The notes: generated by a model not told the origin, from the sequence alone. A stretch of DNA of 53,218 nucleotides from Cenarchaeum sp. SB0675_bin_21 (GCA_009843815.1 VYCS01000002.1:36037-89254); one strand, 5' to 3'; counted from the stretch's first letter, positions 26,115 to 35,397 are shown. Translations and numbers: made by a program.

Positions 26115-26474
26115 CTATGTTTTGTCGGACTCCAGTATTCCATCGAATCTGCAGTTTATCTGATATATCTCTTCAGATATTGTGTTACCCCGCATCAACT
26201 TTCTAAAACGTTGACCAGACTCGGCCTCTTGGAGTCCTACGCCCTTTGTCAATAAGACAGCCTTACGGGCTGCACCATGAATATCACGTCTCATGGGTAT
26301 TCCAGACTTGTCGCTGCCACCTGTAATGCGTATCTTGCCATCAAGGCCCATTATGGCAGCATCAGCTTCGTCTCCCAACTGTAGACCTAGTAGTGGGTTA
26401 GCATCACTGTCTTTCAACTCCCGGCTCATGGACTTTCCCTTTGTGTCAGATATTGTGATCTTGAAACTTGCCAA
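26115..26474 (-). CDS. rps6e: Ribosomal protein S6e
   Basis: 119 residues from a TTG start (MASFKITISDTKGKS). The archaeal S6e core contains NPLLGLQLGDEADA, ITGGSDKSGIPMRRD and AVLLTKGVGLQ...KLMRGNTISEEIYQIN. Archaeal S6e lacks the long phosphorylated tail of eukaryotes, as here. It is the first gene of the S6e - aIF2-gamma - PIN operon; a TATA-like element (taattaga, leftward) lies just upstream near 26499-26506. Confidence 0.95.
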   Translation of the reverse strand: MASFKITISDTKGKSMSRELKDSDANPLLGLQLGDEADAAIMGLDGKIRITGGSDKSGIPMRRDIHGAARKAVLLTKGVGLQEAESGQRFRKLMRGNTISEEIYQINCRFDGILESDKT

Positions 26475-26591
26475 TAGTTACGTGCAATCTCTAAGCTCTA
26501 ATTAACGTTTTGAAGGGTGGTGTAGAGAGTTATCATGCTACTACACATGACGAACGCATCACTCTCAGAACAGTGCGGGCGCGCCCTCACG

Positions 26592-29500
26592 CTAGTAGTC
26601 GTTGGCCACAATACGCCACGCGCCGTCCCGTACCACCCATGCCGCATAGTTGGTGTCTATTAGATCGCCGGCAGGATTAAGCTCGGTGGATCCTATCAAA
26701 CCCACATATCTGGAGGCAATGTCGGGCAGTACGTTCATCACGTCGACTGGGTCGGAGCTCCGAGCATACATGATAGACAGGCCCAAAAGCCACACCGAAT
26801 CGTACTCGTATACGGCGTACGGGCTTGGCTCCATCTCCAAGTATCCCCCGATTATCGAGTATATCCTCCCATCCAGTATGTCATCCGGAACCGAGGGCTG
26901 CACTACGGTAAACGTCACCTTCTCGGCGAATGCGGTGGCCTGCGGACTGTCCAGTACGTTGGGCTGCGCCGTGTTCTGGTCGGCTCCGAACCACCGGACA
27001 TCGCCCAGTATCTTGTGGCCGGATGCCGCATTCATGAATCCGGGCGCCCCGCCATATCCCACGTATAGCACGGCCACCTTGTCCAGCCGATTATCCTCGT
27101 CCATGTCGATGACAGCTGTGGCCAAGGCTTCGGTGGCATCCTCAAATTCCGCGTTGGACTCATACGTGACTGTATCCGCGGCGCTCCCGCCCATCTCTAT
27201 GAACGCGGCGGTTGCCGCATCCAGCAGATCTACAGACCAAGTCCCCTCTATTCCCACCGGAGCGATGGCCCTTACTCCTTCTTCGTGCATGAGGCGGGCG
27301 ATGGCCTCCCCGTGTCTCTCCTGATCTGGCAGCAGGCGGAATAGTGAATCTCCCTCTATAGTCAGGGAGGGTGTCGAAGAGCAGCAGCTCATCAGCAGCA
27401 TATCGTGATCATCGGCAAATCGGATTACCTCGTCGCTGACTATGTCGATGGCAGGTCCGTCCACTATGCCGATTCCCATCTCCTCGAACGTATGCAGTCG
27501 GTGCAGCAGCACCTCCGGATTGGTCATCGAATCGAACCTGACCATCTCCATACGCCACGGCTCGCCGCGCCTCTCTAGGTACTCGTTAAAGTCGGCCACG
27601 GCCAGTATCGATGCCTGGGTCACATCTGCCCCGTACCGGTCCGCCCCACCAGACAGCGGGGCCACCGAGCCGACCAGCACTGTCCCTCCGAAGTCTCCCA
27701 GATCAGCAAGCCAACTCCAGTGGCCAGGCTCAAACGGATAGGTATCATCATCAAAGGACACGGCGTGCAGCGTCCCGTTCTCCGGCCAGTACGCCTCCAG
27801 TTGGTACGGGCCATTGCCTATTACCGAGTGCCCGTTCTCGTTCATCCACGATATGGTGGAGTTATATCTGGACAGGGCGTACTCGGTGCCGTTTCCGGTG
27901 TGCCTCACCTGGACCGGCACGTATCCCTCGCGCACAAAGTCCTCCAGATATCCCCGGAGCAGTGTCGTATCGTCGGGATCCAGCATAGACAGCCAGCTTA
28001 CACCGTGGTTCTGGGCATCAGCCACCCTGAATGCAGTACTCCCGTCCATGGCCGCCGCCTCCATGGCCGCGAGTAGGTCCCAAGGAATGTCTGTCCAGAC
28101 AGAGGCAAATCTTACAATCCGATCTTGGTCGCGGTCCCAGTAGTCCGTGTACACCTCGACCGTATGGTCGTCTACGACCCTGATCCCGCGCAGATTGTCC
28201 ACGACGGCGTTGAACCGCGGTTCAACAGCCGTGTCGTGATCGTGGCCGTCATGGTGTGCCATATGCTCGATGACAAAGTACAGGTCGTACAGTATATCGT
28301 TGATGTCCATGGGGGCACCGCTGTGCCAGTTGCCCAAGGCCAAATCAAACGTGACCTTGCTGGTGGCCCTGCTCCCGGGCGGAACGGTTTCCCACTCGTG
28401 GGTGAACGGGTTCCAGATGATGGCATCCTCCGGCATGGCCATGCTGCCGTCCGGCCCGGCGGTATCCACCTGCCACTGTGCCCTGACAGGCATTAGGTCT
28501 CCGGTGAAGGGGTTGGAGGAATAGGCCGGATCTCTCATCATAGACCATATGGCGACGGCGTCCGTATCAGTGAAGCCTCCCACCGGATTCCACGCGCTCT
28601 GCGTTATGTACTTGGCACCGATGGTGAGATCCCCGTCCGGGGCCTGTACATTCAGGGTGTTGTACCTGCTGATCAGGCCCTTGCCCGGCGCATTTACCAC
28701 GCCGACGACATCACCGTTTACCAGATAGCGCGAGTTCTCCACGGCGATTCCGAGGCGTACCGCATCGTTCATCCCCTCGCTCAGCGCTCCGCGGAGCAGA
28801 CGCGCCCTCTCCTCGGTGGACTCGTGGTCCTCCAGATATATGGCGCGCGTGAGATCATCGAGCAGACGGTTCTCGTAGTTCCAGTAGTCCGGATTTGCCC
28901 CGCCGGGCATGCGACCGGCCCATGGAGCATACAATACTGCTACCAAACCGTTGTTGGCTTTTTGGACGCTGAACCCTCCATACACTTCCACTATCAGGTG
29001 CCACTCAAAGTCGGCGGGATCCGTCCCGTCAATCACGTTAAATGCATCTTCCAGATCGCCGAACCGGTGCTCTACCGCAAACCCGACACGCTCCAGCTCA
29101 AGCGTCAGCATCTCGCTCACCAGAACAGCCACCGGATACTCCAGTACGAACATGGTCACGGATATTGGGTTACCGTCATGGTACCATGTGCCGTCCACCT
29201 TGTATGCGCCCTGCGCCAAGAGCGCCTTTGTTATTGTCCTGTCCGCCAGTACCGGATCATACGATATGCCCAACTCGTCCAGCTGCCTGTATACCAGCGG
29301 GAAGTCAGGATGCAGTGGATATACGACGGACGGTATGGCGGCACCATACCCGTATAACCCATCCCGTACCACGTTGTCACGGTCCAACAGATGGTTCATG
29401 GCGTAGCGAACCTCCCGTATGGAGAAGGGGTTGAACGGTTCACCCGCCGCGGGATTCAGATATAGCGTGTAGAGGGACGCCCCAGCGGCACCGTGGACCT

Positions 29501-29732
29501 GAAGATTAGGATCTCCCAAGGCTCGTTCCACCAGACCCAACGGAATCGGATCAGTGTGCAGGTCGAGTGTGCCGTTGCTCACCGCACTGAGCGCGTCCAG
29601 ACCCCCAGGATACTCGGTGAATGTCAGGCTGTCCGAGTATGCGGCAGCAGATCCGACCACGCCTCCAGCCAACACGAACATAACCAGCGCCATATGGGGT
29701 GGCAACATAGCCACGAACAGGCTTTTGGACAA
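26592..29732 (-). CDS. Secreted fusion of two ABC substrate-binding proteins (SBP_5 + LivJ-like)
   Basis: 1046 residues. A signal peptide (~1-31, ending GSAAAYS) is followed by a family-5 solute-binding domain of the oligopeptide/nickel type (~35-675; REVRYAMNHLLDRDNVV, VIGNGPYQLEAYWPENG). A branched-chain-amino-acid-type periplasmic domain follows (~682-1040; VLVGSVAPLSGGADRYG, GIVDGPAIDIVSDEV, WFGADQN, LLGLSIMYA). A His/Asp-rich insert (HMAHHDGHDHD, 490-500) might bind metal. No lipobox or C-terminal anchor is visible, and no permease or ATPase gene is nearby. It is much GC-richer than its neighbours. Ligand capture or sensing at the cell surface is inferred. Confidence 0.88.
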   Translation of the reverse strand: MSKSLFVAMLPPHMALVMFVLAGGVVGSAAAYSDSLTFTEYPGGLDALSAVSNGTLDLHTDPIPLGLVERALGDPNLQVHGAAGASLYTLYLNPAAGEPFNPFSIREVRYAMNHLLDRDNVVRDGLYGYGAAIPSVVYPLHPDFPLVYRQLDELGISYDPVLADRTITKALLAQGAYKVDGTWYHDGNPISVTMFVLEYPVAVLVSEMLTLELERVGFAVEHRFGDLEDAFNVIDGTDPADFEWHLIVEVYGGFSVQKANNGLVAVLYAPWAGRMPGGANPDYWNYENRLLDDLTRAIYLEDHESTEERARLLRGALSEGMNDAVRLGIAVENSRYLVNGDVVGVVNAPGKGLISRYNTLNVQAPDGDLTIGAKYITQSAWNPVGGFTDTDAVAIWSMMRDPAYSSNPFTGDLMPVRAQWQVDTAGPDGSMAMPEDAIIWNPFTHEWETVPPGSRATSKVTFDLALGNWHSGAPMDINDILYDLYFVIEHMAHHDGHDHDTAVEPRFNAVVDNLRGIRVVDDHTVEVYTDYWDRDQDRIVRFASVWTDIPWDLLAAMEAAAMDGSTAFRVADAQNHGVSWLSMLDPDDTTLLRGYLEDFVREGYVPVQVRHTGNGTEYALSRYNSTISWMNENGHSVIGNGPYQLEAYWPENGTLHAVSFDDDTYPFEPGHWSWLADLGDFGGTVLVGSVAPLSGGADRYGADVTQASILAVADFNEYLERRGEPWRMEMVRFDSMTNPEVLLHRLHTFEEMGIGIVDGPAIDIVSDEVIRFADDHDMLLMSCCSSTPSLTIEGDSLFRLLPDQERHGEAIARLMHEEGVRAIAPVGIEGTWSVDLLDAATAAFIEMGGSAADTVTYESNAEFEDATEALATAVIDMDEDNRLDKVAVLYVGYGGAPGFMNAASGHKILGDVRWFGADQNTAQPNVLDSPQATAFAEKVTFTVVQPSVPDDILDGRIYSIIGGYLEMEPSPYAVYEYDSVWLLGLSIMYARSSDPVDVMNVLPDIASRYVGLIGSTELNPAGDLIDTNYAAWVVRDGAWRIVANDY

Positions 29733-30035
29733 TATAAAGTGTTGATTTATCGGTTCTCGTGCAAACGCGGGCGTTATTCTAAACTTGCCCGCTTCAGTCC
29801 CCGGATCTTTGTCCAGAACGGCCGGATGGCTGTATAAACAGAGACATATCAGTCTCCCCGTATGGATTGTGTATTCTCAGCCCCATACTAACCCCCGCAG
29901 AATGATAAGCGTATAGTAACTAAATTAGGTAGTGGGATTCAGCCAGATACAAAATATACACTTGGTCTCATCTAACTGTACAATACAGAATCGTTCCATA
30001 AAGGATAATAGAATATAGTGGTAATTGTATACATT
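29733..30035. other. Divergent promoter region between the binding protein and priL
   Basis: The left half is GC-rich leader sequence of the secreted binding protein. The right half is AT-rich, with candidate TATA elements for priL (ataaaggataatagaatata, about 29998-30017). No ORF or RNA gene is seen. Confidence 0.45.
29767..29792 (-). other. Hairpin in the probable leader of the binding-protein gene
   Basis: The arms gcgggc and gcccgc are separated by 14 nt, 35-60 nt before the start codon on the leftward transcript. A possible TATA element (leftward tttatac, about 29833-29840) further upstream would put this hairpin in a ~70-nt 5' leader, unusual among the mostly leaderless genes here. Confidence 0.35.
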
Positions 30036-31046
30036 ATGATAAAGTTGGGAGAGGCCGAGCTGGCAAAGTATCCATTTTTAGCAGATGCAGGCCAGCATCT
30101 TCCTGAGTACGGATTTACTCTAGAACAGTTGGCCCAAGATCCGGACTTGGCTGTTGTGAGGGAGAAGGCATTTAATCGCATATACACCACAACTCAGACG
30201 GGAAAGATATACAAACCAAGCCCCAAAGGATCAACTGCCTTGCCATTAGAGGTGCTGTCGTTTATCTTGGCCATAGTACTACTAAAACAGAGTCGCGCTA
30301 ACTTTTTAATTAAAAAATTTGCAATGCAGGAAGCCCGGGGAGCTGAGCGGTTCTTGGAGAGGGACTTGGGTCAGGGTACCACCGATATACAGATAGAGAC
30401 AACACGAAAGATAATCTGGGATTTGGCGCATATTGAGATATCCAAACGGGACCGATACTTTGTAATTGCAGTACCGGATTATCTGCATCGGGCTGTACTG
30501 TTTCATGCTAGAGAGTGGAAGTTGATAAACCGACAGGTTAAAGATGGATGGGTATACCTTAATCCCCATGAGACTGTGAGGCTCATACGGCAGGAGCTTG
30601 TAAATTACATATCCGACAAAATATCTTCTGCCGCCACACCACCAGTGGTATCCGGCCTACAAGATATGGTGGACAAATTAATATTATTAAATAGTAAATT
30701 CCAGCCGCAAATTGCTTATTCTGACAAGAATCCGCCCTGTGTACAACATGCCATAGATACACTATCTGATGGAAAGAACCTCTCCCATGCAGGTCGGTTT
30801 ATGCTGGCGACATATCTGCTGTCCCGTGGATATAATGTAAAAGAGATAGCACCCTACTTTAAGAATGCCCCAGACTATAATGAATCAATTACTCTGTATC
30901 AGCTAAATCATCTGGCAGGAAAGTCAGGTAATAACACCCAGTATGCCTGTCAATCTTGCGCAAAACTAAAGTCAGCGAACCTATGTTATGCCACATCAGA
31001 GTGTGAAGGAATACATAATCCCATGCAGTTTGGCGTTAAAAGATGA
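30036..31046 (+). CDS. priL: DNA primase large subunit PriL
   Basis: 336 residues from ATG 30036 (MIKLGEAELAKYPFL); six more codons upstream are open but unlikely. The N-terminal helical domain (~1-210) is followed by the Fe-S domain, with Cys in NPPCVQHAI (~235), ACQSC (~309-313) and LCYATSEC (~322-329), the usual four-Cys 4Fe-4S pattern. PriL supports initiation of RNA primers by PriS at the replication fork. A 4-nt ATGA overlap couples it to priS. Confidence 0.95.
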   Translation: MIKLGEAELAKYPFLADAGQHLPEYGFTLEQLAQDPDLAVVREKAFNRIYTTTQTGKIYKPSPKGSTALPLEVLSFILAIVLLKQSRANFLIKKFAMQEARGAERFLERDLGQGTTDIQIETTRKIIWDLAHIEISKRDRYFVIAVPDYLHRAVLFHAREWKLINRQVKDGWVYLNPHETVRLIRQELVNYISDKISSAATPPVVSGLQDMVDKLILLNSKFQPQIAYSDKNPPCVQHAIDTLSDGKNLSHAGRFMLATYLLSRGYNVKEIAPYFKNAPDYNESITLYQLNHLAGKSGNNTQYACQSCAKLKSANLCYATSECEGIHNPMQFGVKR

Positions 31047-32149
31047 ATTCGGTCGATGAAGAGTTTATCTCGCAGTGCTTGCGCAAGTACTATTATGAGT
31101 ATTTTGGAATAATTGACATTCCATCAAAATTAAACCGTCATGAGTTTGGGTACCAAAAACCCAACTCTCCAATGATACGACATATACAACTTCAGGATGC
31201 CGCCGAGCTGCGCAGCACACTGATGCAAGAGTTGCCTTTGGATGTCTTTCTCTCTTCGGCCCGCTACCTATTTCCTAGTCTACCAATGGCAGAGAAGGAG
31301 TGGCAGGATGCCGATTTAATCTTTGATATAGATGCCAAAGATTTGAATCTTGAGTGTCGTCCATCCCACACCGTCCAGATCTGCGCAACATGTGGTAAGG
31401 TAAATAATAAAGGGTGTGCGTGTGACTCTCCCCAAATTAAGGATGTGTCTGTAACATGTGACAGATGCATAAATGCATCAAAAAAAGAGGTAAAAAAATT
31501 ACTTGACATATTATATGACGATATTGGAATAAAAGAGTCACAGACTGAGGTTTATTTTTCTGGCAATGATGGATTTCACATTCATGTGCACGATTTAAAA
31601 TTTTTAAATTTAAATTCTTTAGAGCGCTCTGAGCTGGTCGACTATGTAATGTGTAATGGCATACTTCCAGAGAGATTAGGGATGAAGAGGGAGGGTGCAA
31701 CATCACTGCCACAGCTGACTGATGCAGGGTGGCCGGGTAGATTTGCCCGTCACATGTTCGGCTCAAAAACGGCACGCCCGAAAGAAATTAAAAAAATTAC
31801 AGCAGACGGCTATGCACGATTTACAGACACATTAAAGAGACTCTCACATACATTAGGGGCTTGTATAGACTCTGGTGTGACTACGGATGTGCATCGGATA
31901 TTTCGCATGCCCGGAACCATAAACGGAAAGAGTGGTATGACAAAGATGGCCTGTCCGGATATAGCCAAATTTAATCCCTACAAGGATGCGGTTCTCATAA
32001 ATGACAATAAAGTCACAGTAAACGCATTGTGCCCAATCCCGTTTAAATTAATGAATAAAAAATTTGGTCCGTATAATAATAAAGATGTAGATATACCCTC
32101 ATACGCGGCCATGTACCTGATGTGTAAGGGGTTGGCGCACAGGGTGTAG
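31043..32149 (+). CDS. priS: DNA primase catalytic subunit PriS
   Basis: 368 residues. Catalytic acids lie in DLIFDIDAKD (~89-98), and the second motif is SGNDGFHIHV (~168-177). A zinc-binding insert contains CATCG...CACDS and VTCDRC (~112-143). The later acid is in the SGVTTDVHRIFRMPGT segment (~275-290). It is the archaeo-eukaryotic primase that makes primers for replication, coupled to priL by the ATGA overlap. It ends 5 bp before the stop of convergent argH. Confidence 0.95.
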   Translation: MNSVDEEFISQCLRKYYYEYFGIIDIPSKLNRHEFGYQKPNSPMIRHIQLQDAAELRSTLMQELPLDVFLSSARYLFPSLPMAEKEWQDADLIFDIDAKDLNLECRPSHTVQICATCGKVNNKGCACDSPQIKDVSVTCDRCINASKKEVKKLLDILYDDIGIKESQTEVYFSGNDGFHIHVHDLKFLNLNSLERSELVDYVMCNGILPERLGMKREGATSLPQLTDAGWPGRFARHMFGSKTARPKEIKKITADGYARFTDTLKRLSHTLGACIDSGVTTDVHRIFRMPGTINGKSGMTKMACPDIAKFNPYKDAVLINDNKVTVNALCPIPFKLMNKKFGPYNNKDVDIPSYAAMYLMCKGLAHRV

Positions 32150-32154
32150 TGGTT

Positions 32155-33639
32155 TTATTTTTCGGAATTTTTTTTTATTTGCTCTATTATATCGTCTATT
32201 TTATTCCAGATTTTATATAATGCATCAGCGGGGTGGTCTTTATCCAACTTCACCTGTAAAAACGCAGACTCCAGCTCTTTACGCCTATCTTGAATCATAC
32301 GGCTTTGCTCTTTTGTGGATGTACTTCCCATGGAGCGGCGCTTGTACGCCGACTCTCGTGTGGTACACTGATTAAATATATTAAGTATTATTTTTGCATC
32401 CAAGGTCGTAGTACTCGCTATCTCCTCATGGGTAAGATCAATCAACTCTTTGTCCTGTGAACGTGCCACAGACACCAGCGCACCCACCTCCATATGCGCC
32501 TGACGAAAAGGTATATTTTTTTCTACTAATTTTTCTGCAACGTCTAATGCCAATAGGTGGCCGGTCTTGGCGGATTTAAACATGCGATGTTTGTCTATAT
32601 TCAGATTAATCAGTATTAGAAACATTGCTTGTAGTGCCCCCTGTGCACTACTTGATGCACTCCATACAGCCTCCTTTGTCTCTTGCAAGTCTCGACCATA
32701 TCCGGTTGCCAGTCCCTTCTGTATGGTTAGAACAGATGTCAAATATCCAATCGTACTGGCAGCCTTTCCCCGTATCAACTCTAACACATCAGGGTTTTTC
32801 TTCTGAGGCATTATACTGGATGGTGATGTTAATGCATCCTTTATTGTAATAAAAGAGAATTCACTACTAGACCATATTACAAAGTCTTCGGCCATTCTGC
32901 TGAGGTTGACCATCATTATGGCCACACATGATGCAAACTCAGACATGTAGTCACGTGAACTAGTTGCATCTAGAGAGTTCTCCTGTATATCAGAGAATTC
33001 CAGTATGTTGGTTGTCACATCCCTGTCTATGGGAATATTGGTTCCTCCTACCGGCCCCGAACCCAATGGATTTGTATCTAAACGTTTGTACAAGCTCGAG
33101 AATCTTTCATAGTCTCTAAACAGCACATCTACATACGCCATAAAGTAATGTGATAGTACTCCCACCTGTGCATGTTGTAGGTGTGTATATAATGGAACGA
33201 TGGTCTCTTTGTTGTCTGTGGCAAGCTCCAAAAGGACCTCTATTAGTTGTAGCGTAAACGTCTGTATTATGGTGGTGTCATGGCGCAGTTTCATCTTTAT
33301 AGCAGTCACCACCTGATCATTTCGTGAGCGCCCGGTCTGTATCTTTCCTCCGGTATCATCGCCCACCGTATCTGTGATGTACCCCTCCAGCACTTCATGC
33401 CAGTCTTCGGCTTTTTTACTGATGATACTGGCGTCAATTCCTTCCTGTTTCAGCTCTTTGAGGGTTGTCAGTATCTTGATGGTGTCGGACTTTGATATTA
33501 TTTTGGACTTGTATAGCATTATTGTGTGAGCTGCAGTTCCTGCAATATCAAAGGCGGCTATCTTTATGTCTGAACGTACTGAACTTACAAACTCCCGGGC
33601 TACATTATCTAAATCATCATCAAGGCTGCTTCTATACAT
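32155..33639 (-). CDS. argH: Argininosuccinate lyase
   Basis: About 494 residues from MYRSSLDDDLDN, the family-typical start. The frame extends 35 codons upstream to a GTG that overlaps the ubiD stop (GTGA), but that leader is Lys/Asn-rich and unlike ArgH. Signatures are TGRSRNDQV (~118-126) and SSIMPQKKNPD (~283-293), the mobile catalytic loop. It cleaves argininosuccinate to arginine and fumarate. No other arg genes lie in the window. It is downstream of ubiD on the same strand. Confidence 0.95.
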   Translation of the reverse strand: MYRSSLDDDLDNVAREFVSSVRSDIKIAAFDIAGTAAHTIMLYKSKIISKSDTIKILTTLKELKQEGIDASIISKKAEDWHEVLEGYITDTVGDDTGGKIQTGRSRNDQVVTAIKMKLRHDTTIIQTFTLQLIEVLLELATDNKETIVPLYTHLQHAQVGVLSHYFMAYVDVLFRDYERFSSLYKRLDTNPLGSGPVGGTNIPIDRDVTTNILEFSDIQENSLDATSSRDYMSEFASCVAIMMVNLSRMAEDFVIWSSSEFSFITIKDALTSPSSIMPQKKNPDVLELIRGKAASTIGYLTSVLTIQKGLATGYGRDLQETKEAVWSASSSAQGALQAMFLILINLNIDKHRMFKSAKTGHLLALDVAEKLVEKNIPFRQAHMEVGALVSVARSQDKELIDLTHEEIASTTTLDAKIILNIFNQCTTRESAYKRRSMGSTSTKEQSRMIQDRRKELESAFLQVKLDKDHPADALYKIWNKIDDIIEQIKKNSEK

Positions 33640-33740
33640 GCCATCTATAATTAATTGCCCAATATAGGCATTTGATTTTATTTTGGTATGGCAACTTTTG
33701 TTTTTTGTATTAAATTTAGTTCGTTTATTGTACAGAAATA

Positions 33741-35063
33741 TCACAGATACTCTGATAGATGCACATTCTCAATGTTGGGTATACGGGCAACCTCAAAACC
33801 TTCGGGTCGACGGTCCAGTGGTATTGTGGCATCTATGCCCATCTTGGCTGTCTTGAGATTTTTTTGATCACTAGACGGATCCAGACTCGAGCCCCGCACA
33901 TTCTGTTTTATTATTATGTCCTTGTCTGCCTGAAATCTGGTGGCCAGAGCGTACTCGACAGCTTCGGCATCATCGACATCTATATCATCATCCACCACTG
34001 TTACGCACTTTAAGGACCTGTGCGCATCAAATGTCTTCTCTATTATCTCTCTTGCATCAGACTCGCTCCTCTTCTTTATACTTACTACTGCATGTAACCA
34101 GTTACAACCACCATTACTCAGGGATGCGGATGTGGCTATCGTACCGTCTAATGCACCATTTATCTTTGACTCCACAGGCATGCCCATCAACAATCGGTGT
34201 TCTGCGTATCCGGATAGTACATCATGATATATTGGATCATCCTTTGTATGTACAGACTCGATCTCAAAGACAGGCTGCTGACGTTTGTAGTCGTATGTCT
34301 GTAGCATCTCCACCATCCACTCTTCGTGTGTTACATCCTGCAGTATGCGCCCTTGTATGACTATCTCGGTCTTCTCGGGTACGTGCAGGCCTGACCATTC
34401 CAATGGAGACATCTTTAGTGTGCCGCCGGTTATGGCATTGGCTATGCCCATCTCATCGCAGCCCCACTGGGCCTGATAGGCTCCAGCAATCAGTATGGAT
34501 GGATGCACCCCCACTGCTATGGCCACCCTCAAATCCTCGCCGTGCTCTTTGGCATATACATAACATCGGTGTAGATGCCGCCCATCCACCATTCGTATGG
34601 AAAAGTGCTTATCATCTATGGGCATCATTCTATGAACCGAAGAGTTTTGCTGGTGGGTGTCAGGGTTTGGTGCAAAGACCAACGAGGATGTTATGAATGG
34701 TCCGGGCTCTTTCTCAAAGTGCGTTACTATGGGTAATACATCTGTGGTCTTGTATGTATTCTTCATAAAGTGGCCATGTCCTGTAACATCAGGTGGTGTT
34801 GCGCCACGGATGGCCATCATAATACGCTGGTGTATCTGAGTATCAGCAACACCGAGTGCTGCGGCAAACATCTGACGATTACCCACAATGTTGGTTACCA
34901 ATCTACAGTCATCATATCCATCAATACTCTCAAAGAGTAGTGCTTTTTTGGTCTGGGCTGTCAATGCAGCAATCTCATACTTTACAGAGACATTACGCTT
35001 TATTCGATGTAGTAGTCCTTTATCTTCTATATCACAGATGTGTCTTCGTATATCATCACTCAT
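33741..35063 (-). CDS. UbiD-family decarboxylase
   Basis: 440 residues with the full UbiD fold: N-terminal domain with TPPDVTGHGHFMKN, and a central flavin-binding barrel with HRMMPIDDKHFSIRM, VGVHPSILIAGAYQAQWGCDE and the NAITGGTLKMSPLEW segment. The C-terminal domain contains VTVVDDDIDVDDAEAVEYALATRF, with the conserved acidic run. Activity needs prenylated FMN from UbiX, which is not in this window. In archaea a UbiD-type enzyme decarboxylates anhydromevalonate phosphate in the modified mevalonate pathway, and this is the most likely role. It overlaps the PAC4-like gene by 4 nt. Confidence 0.9.
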   Translation of the reverse strand: MSDDIRRHICDIEDKGLLHRIKRNVSVKYEIAALTAQTKKALLFESIDGYDDCRLVTNIVGNRQMFAAALGVADTQIHQRIMMAIRGATPPDVTGHGHFMKNTYKTTDVLPIVTHFEKEPGPFITSSLVFAPNPDTHQQNSSVHRMMPIDDKHFSIRMVDGRHLHRCYVYAKEHGEDLRVAIAVGVHPSILIAGAYQAQWGCDEMGIANAITGGTLKMSPLEWSGLHVPEKTEIVIQGRILQDVTHEEWMVEMLQTYDYKRQQPVFEIESVHTKDDPIYHDVLSGYAEHRLLMGMPVESKINGALDGTIATSASLSNGGCNWLHAVVSIKKRSESDAREIIEKTFDAHRSLKCVTVVDDDIDVDDAEAVEYALATRFQADKDIIIKQNVRGSSLDPSSDQKNLKTAKMGIDATIPLDRRPEGFEVARIPNIENVHLSEYL

Positions 35064-35392
35064 AATGCCATCATATCGAGCTCACTCATAATACCTTTTG
35101 CCATCTCTGCAGATATATTCTGTATGTTAGCCGACAATAACACGATACCGTTTAGTCGTGTAGCCAGTCGCTCTGCTGCCAGCCTCATAAATAATGATTC
35201 GGACTTTGAGGGTATCACCTGAGTGGTGGTGGGTACAGACTTGTTATACAATGATGCCACAACCGCTCCTAACCGCTCCTCGCCTTCGGATATGGAGACG
35301 AAGCAACCGTTCTGAAACTGTAGTATTCGTAAAGAAAAAGTACGTCCCTCCACACAGACGGACTTTTCTCCAAGTCCGTGTGGAGGGTTCAA
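35060..35392 (-). CDS. PAC4-like protein (possible proteasome assembly chaperone)
   Basis: 110 residues from a TTG; a GTG at 35353 (VEGRTFSLRILQ) is an equally good start and would remove the hairpin-encoded residues. The pattern FSLRILQFQNGCFVSISEGE, then SESLFMRLAAERLATRLNGI and VLLSANIQN resembles the eukaryotic PAC3/PAC4 fold (strands, then an LA.RLA.RL helix, then a vfvS.N strand). The last codons overlap ubiD. The family assignment is by eye; proteasome assembly is inference. Confidence 0.6.
   Translation of the reverse strand: MNPPHGLGEKSVCVEGRTFSLRILQFQNGCFVSISEGEERLGAVVASLYNKSVPTTTQVIPSKSESLFMRLAAERLATRLNGIVLLSANIQNISAEMAKGIMSELDMMAL
35346..35387. other. Strong hairpin at the start of the PAC4-like gene
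   Basis: Arms ccctccacac and gtgtggaggg (10 bp) enclose a 4-nt bulge and a second stem ggactt/aagtcc with loop ttctcc. With 16 pairs it covers the possible start codons (TTG 35392, GTG 35353) of the leftward gene, so it could limit translation or end transcription coming from the upstream zinc-protein gene. Confidence 0.6.
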
Positions 35393-35397
35393 TACCC

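Noticed and set aside
26650-29434. Many long rightward ORFs inside the binding-protein fusion gene
   Set aside because: They lie antisense to a continuous 1046-codon gene with clear domains; high GC lowers stop frequency. They have no own promoters or motifs.
33640-33744. 35-codon N-terminal extension of ArgH up to the GTG overlapping ubiD
   Set aside because: Lys/Asn-rich and unlike any ArgH N-terminus; the Met of MYRSSLDD matches the family start.
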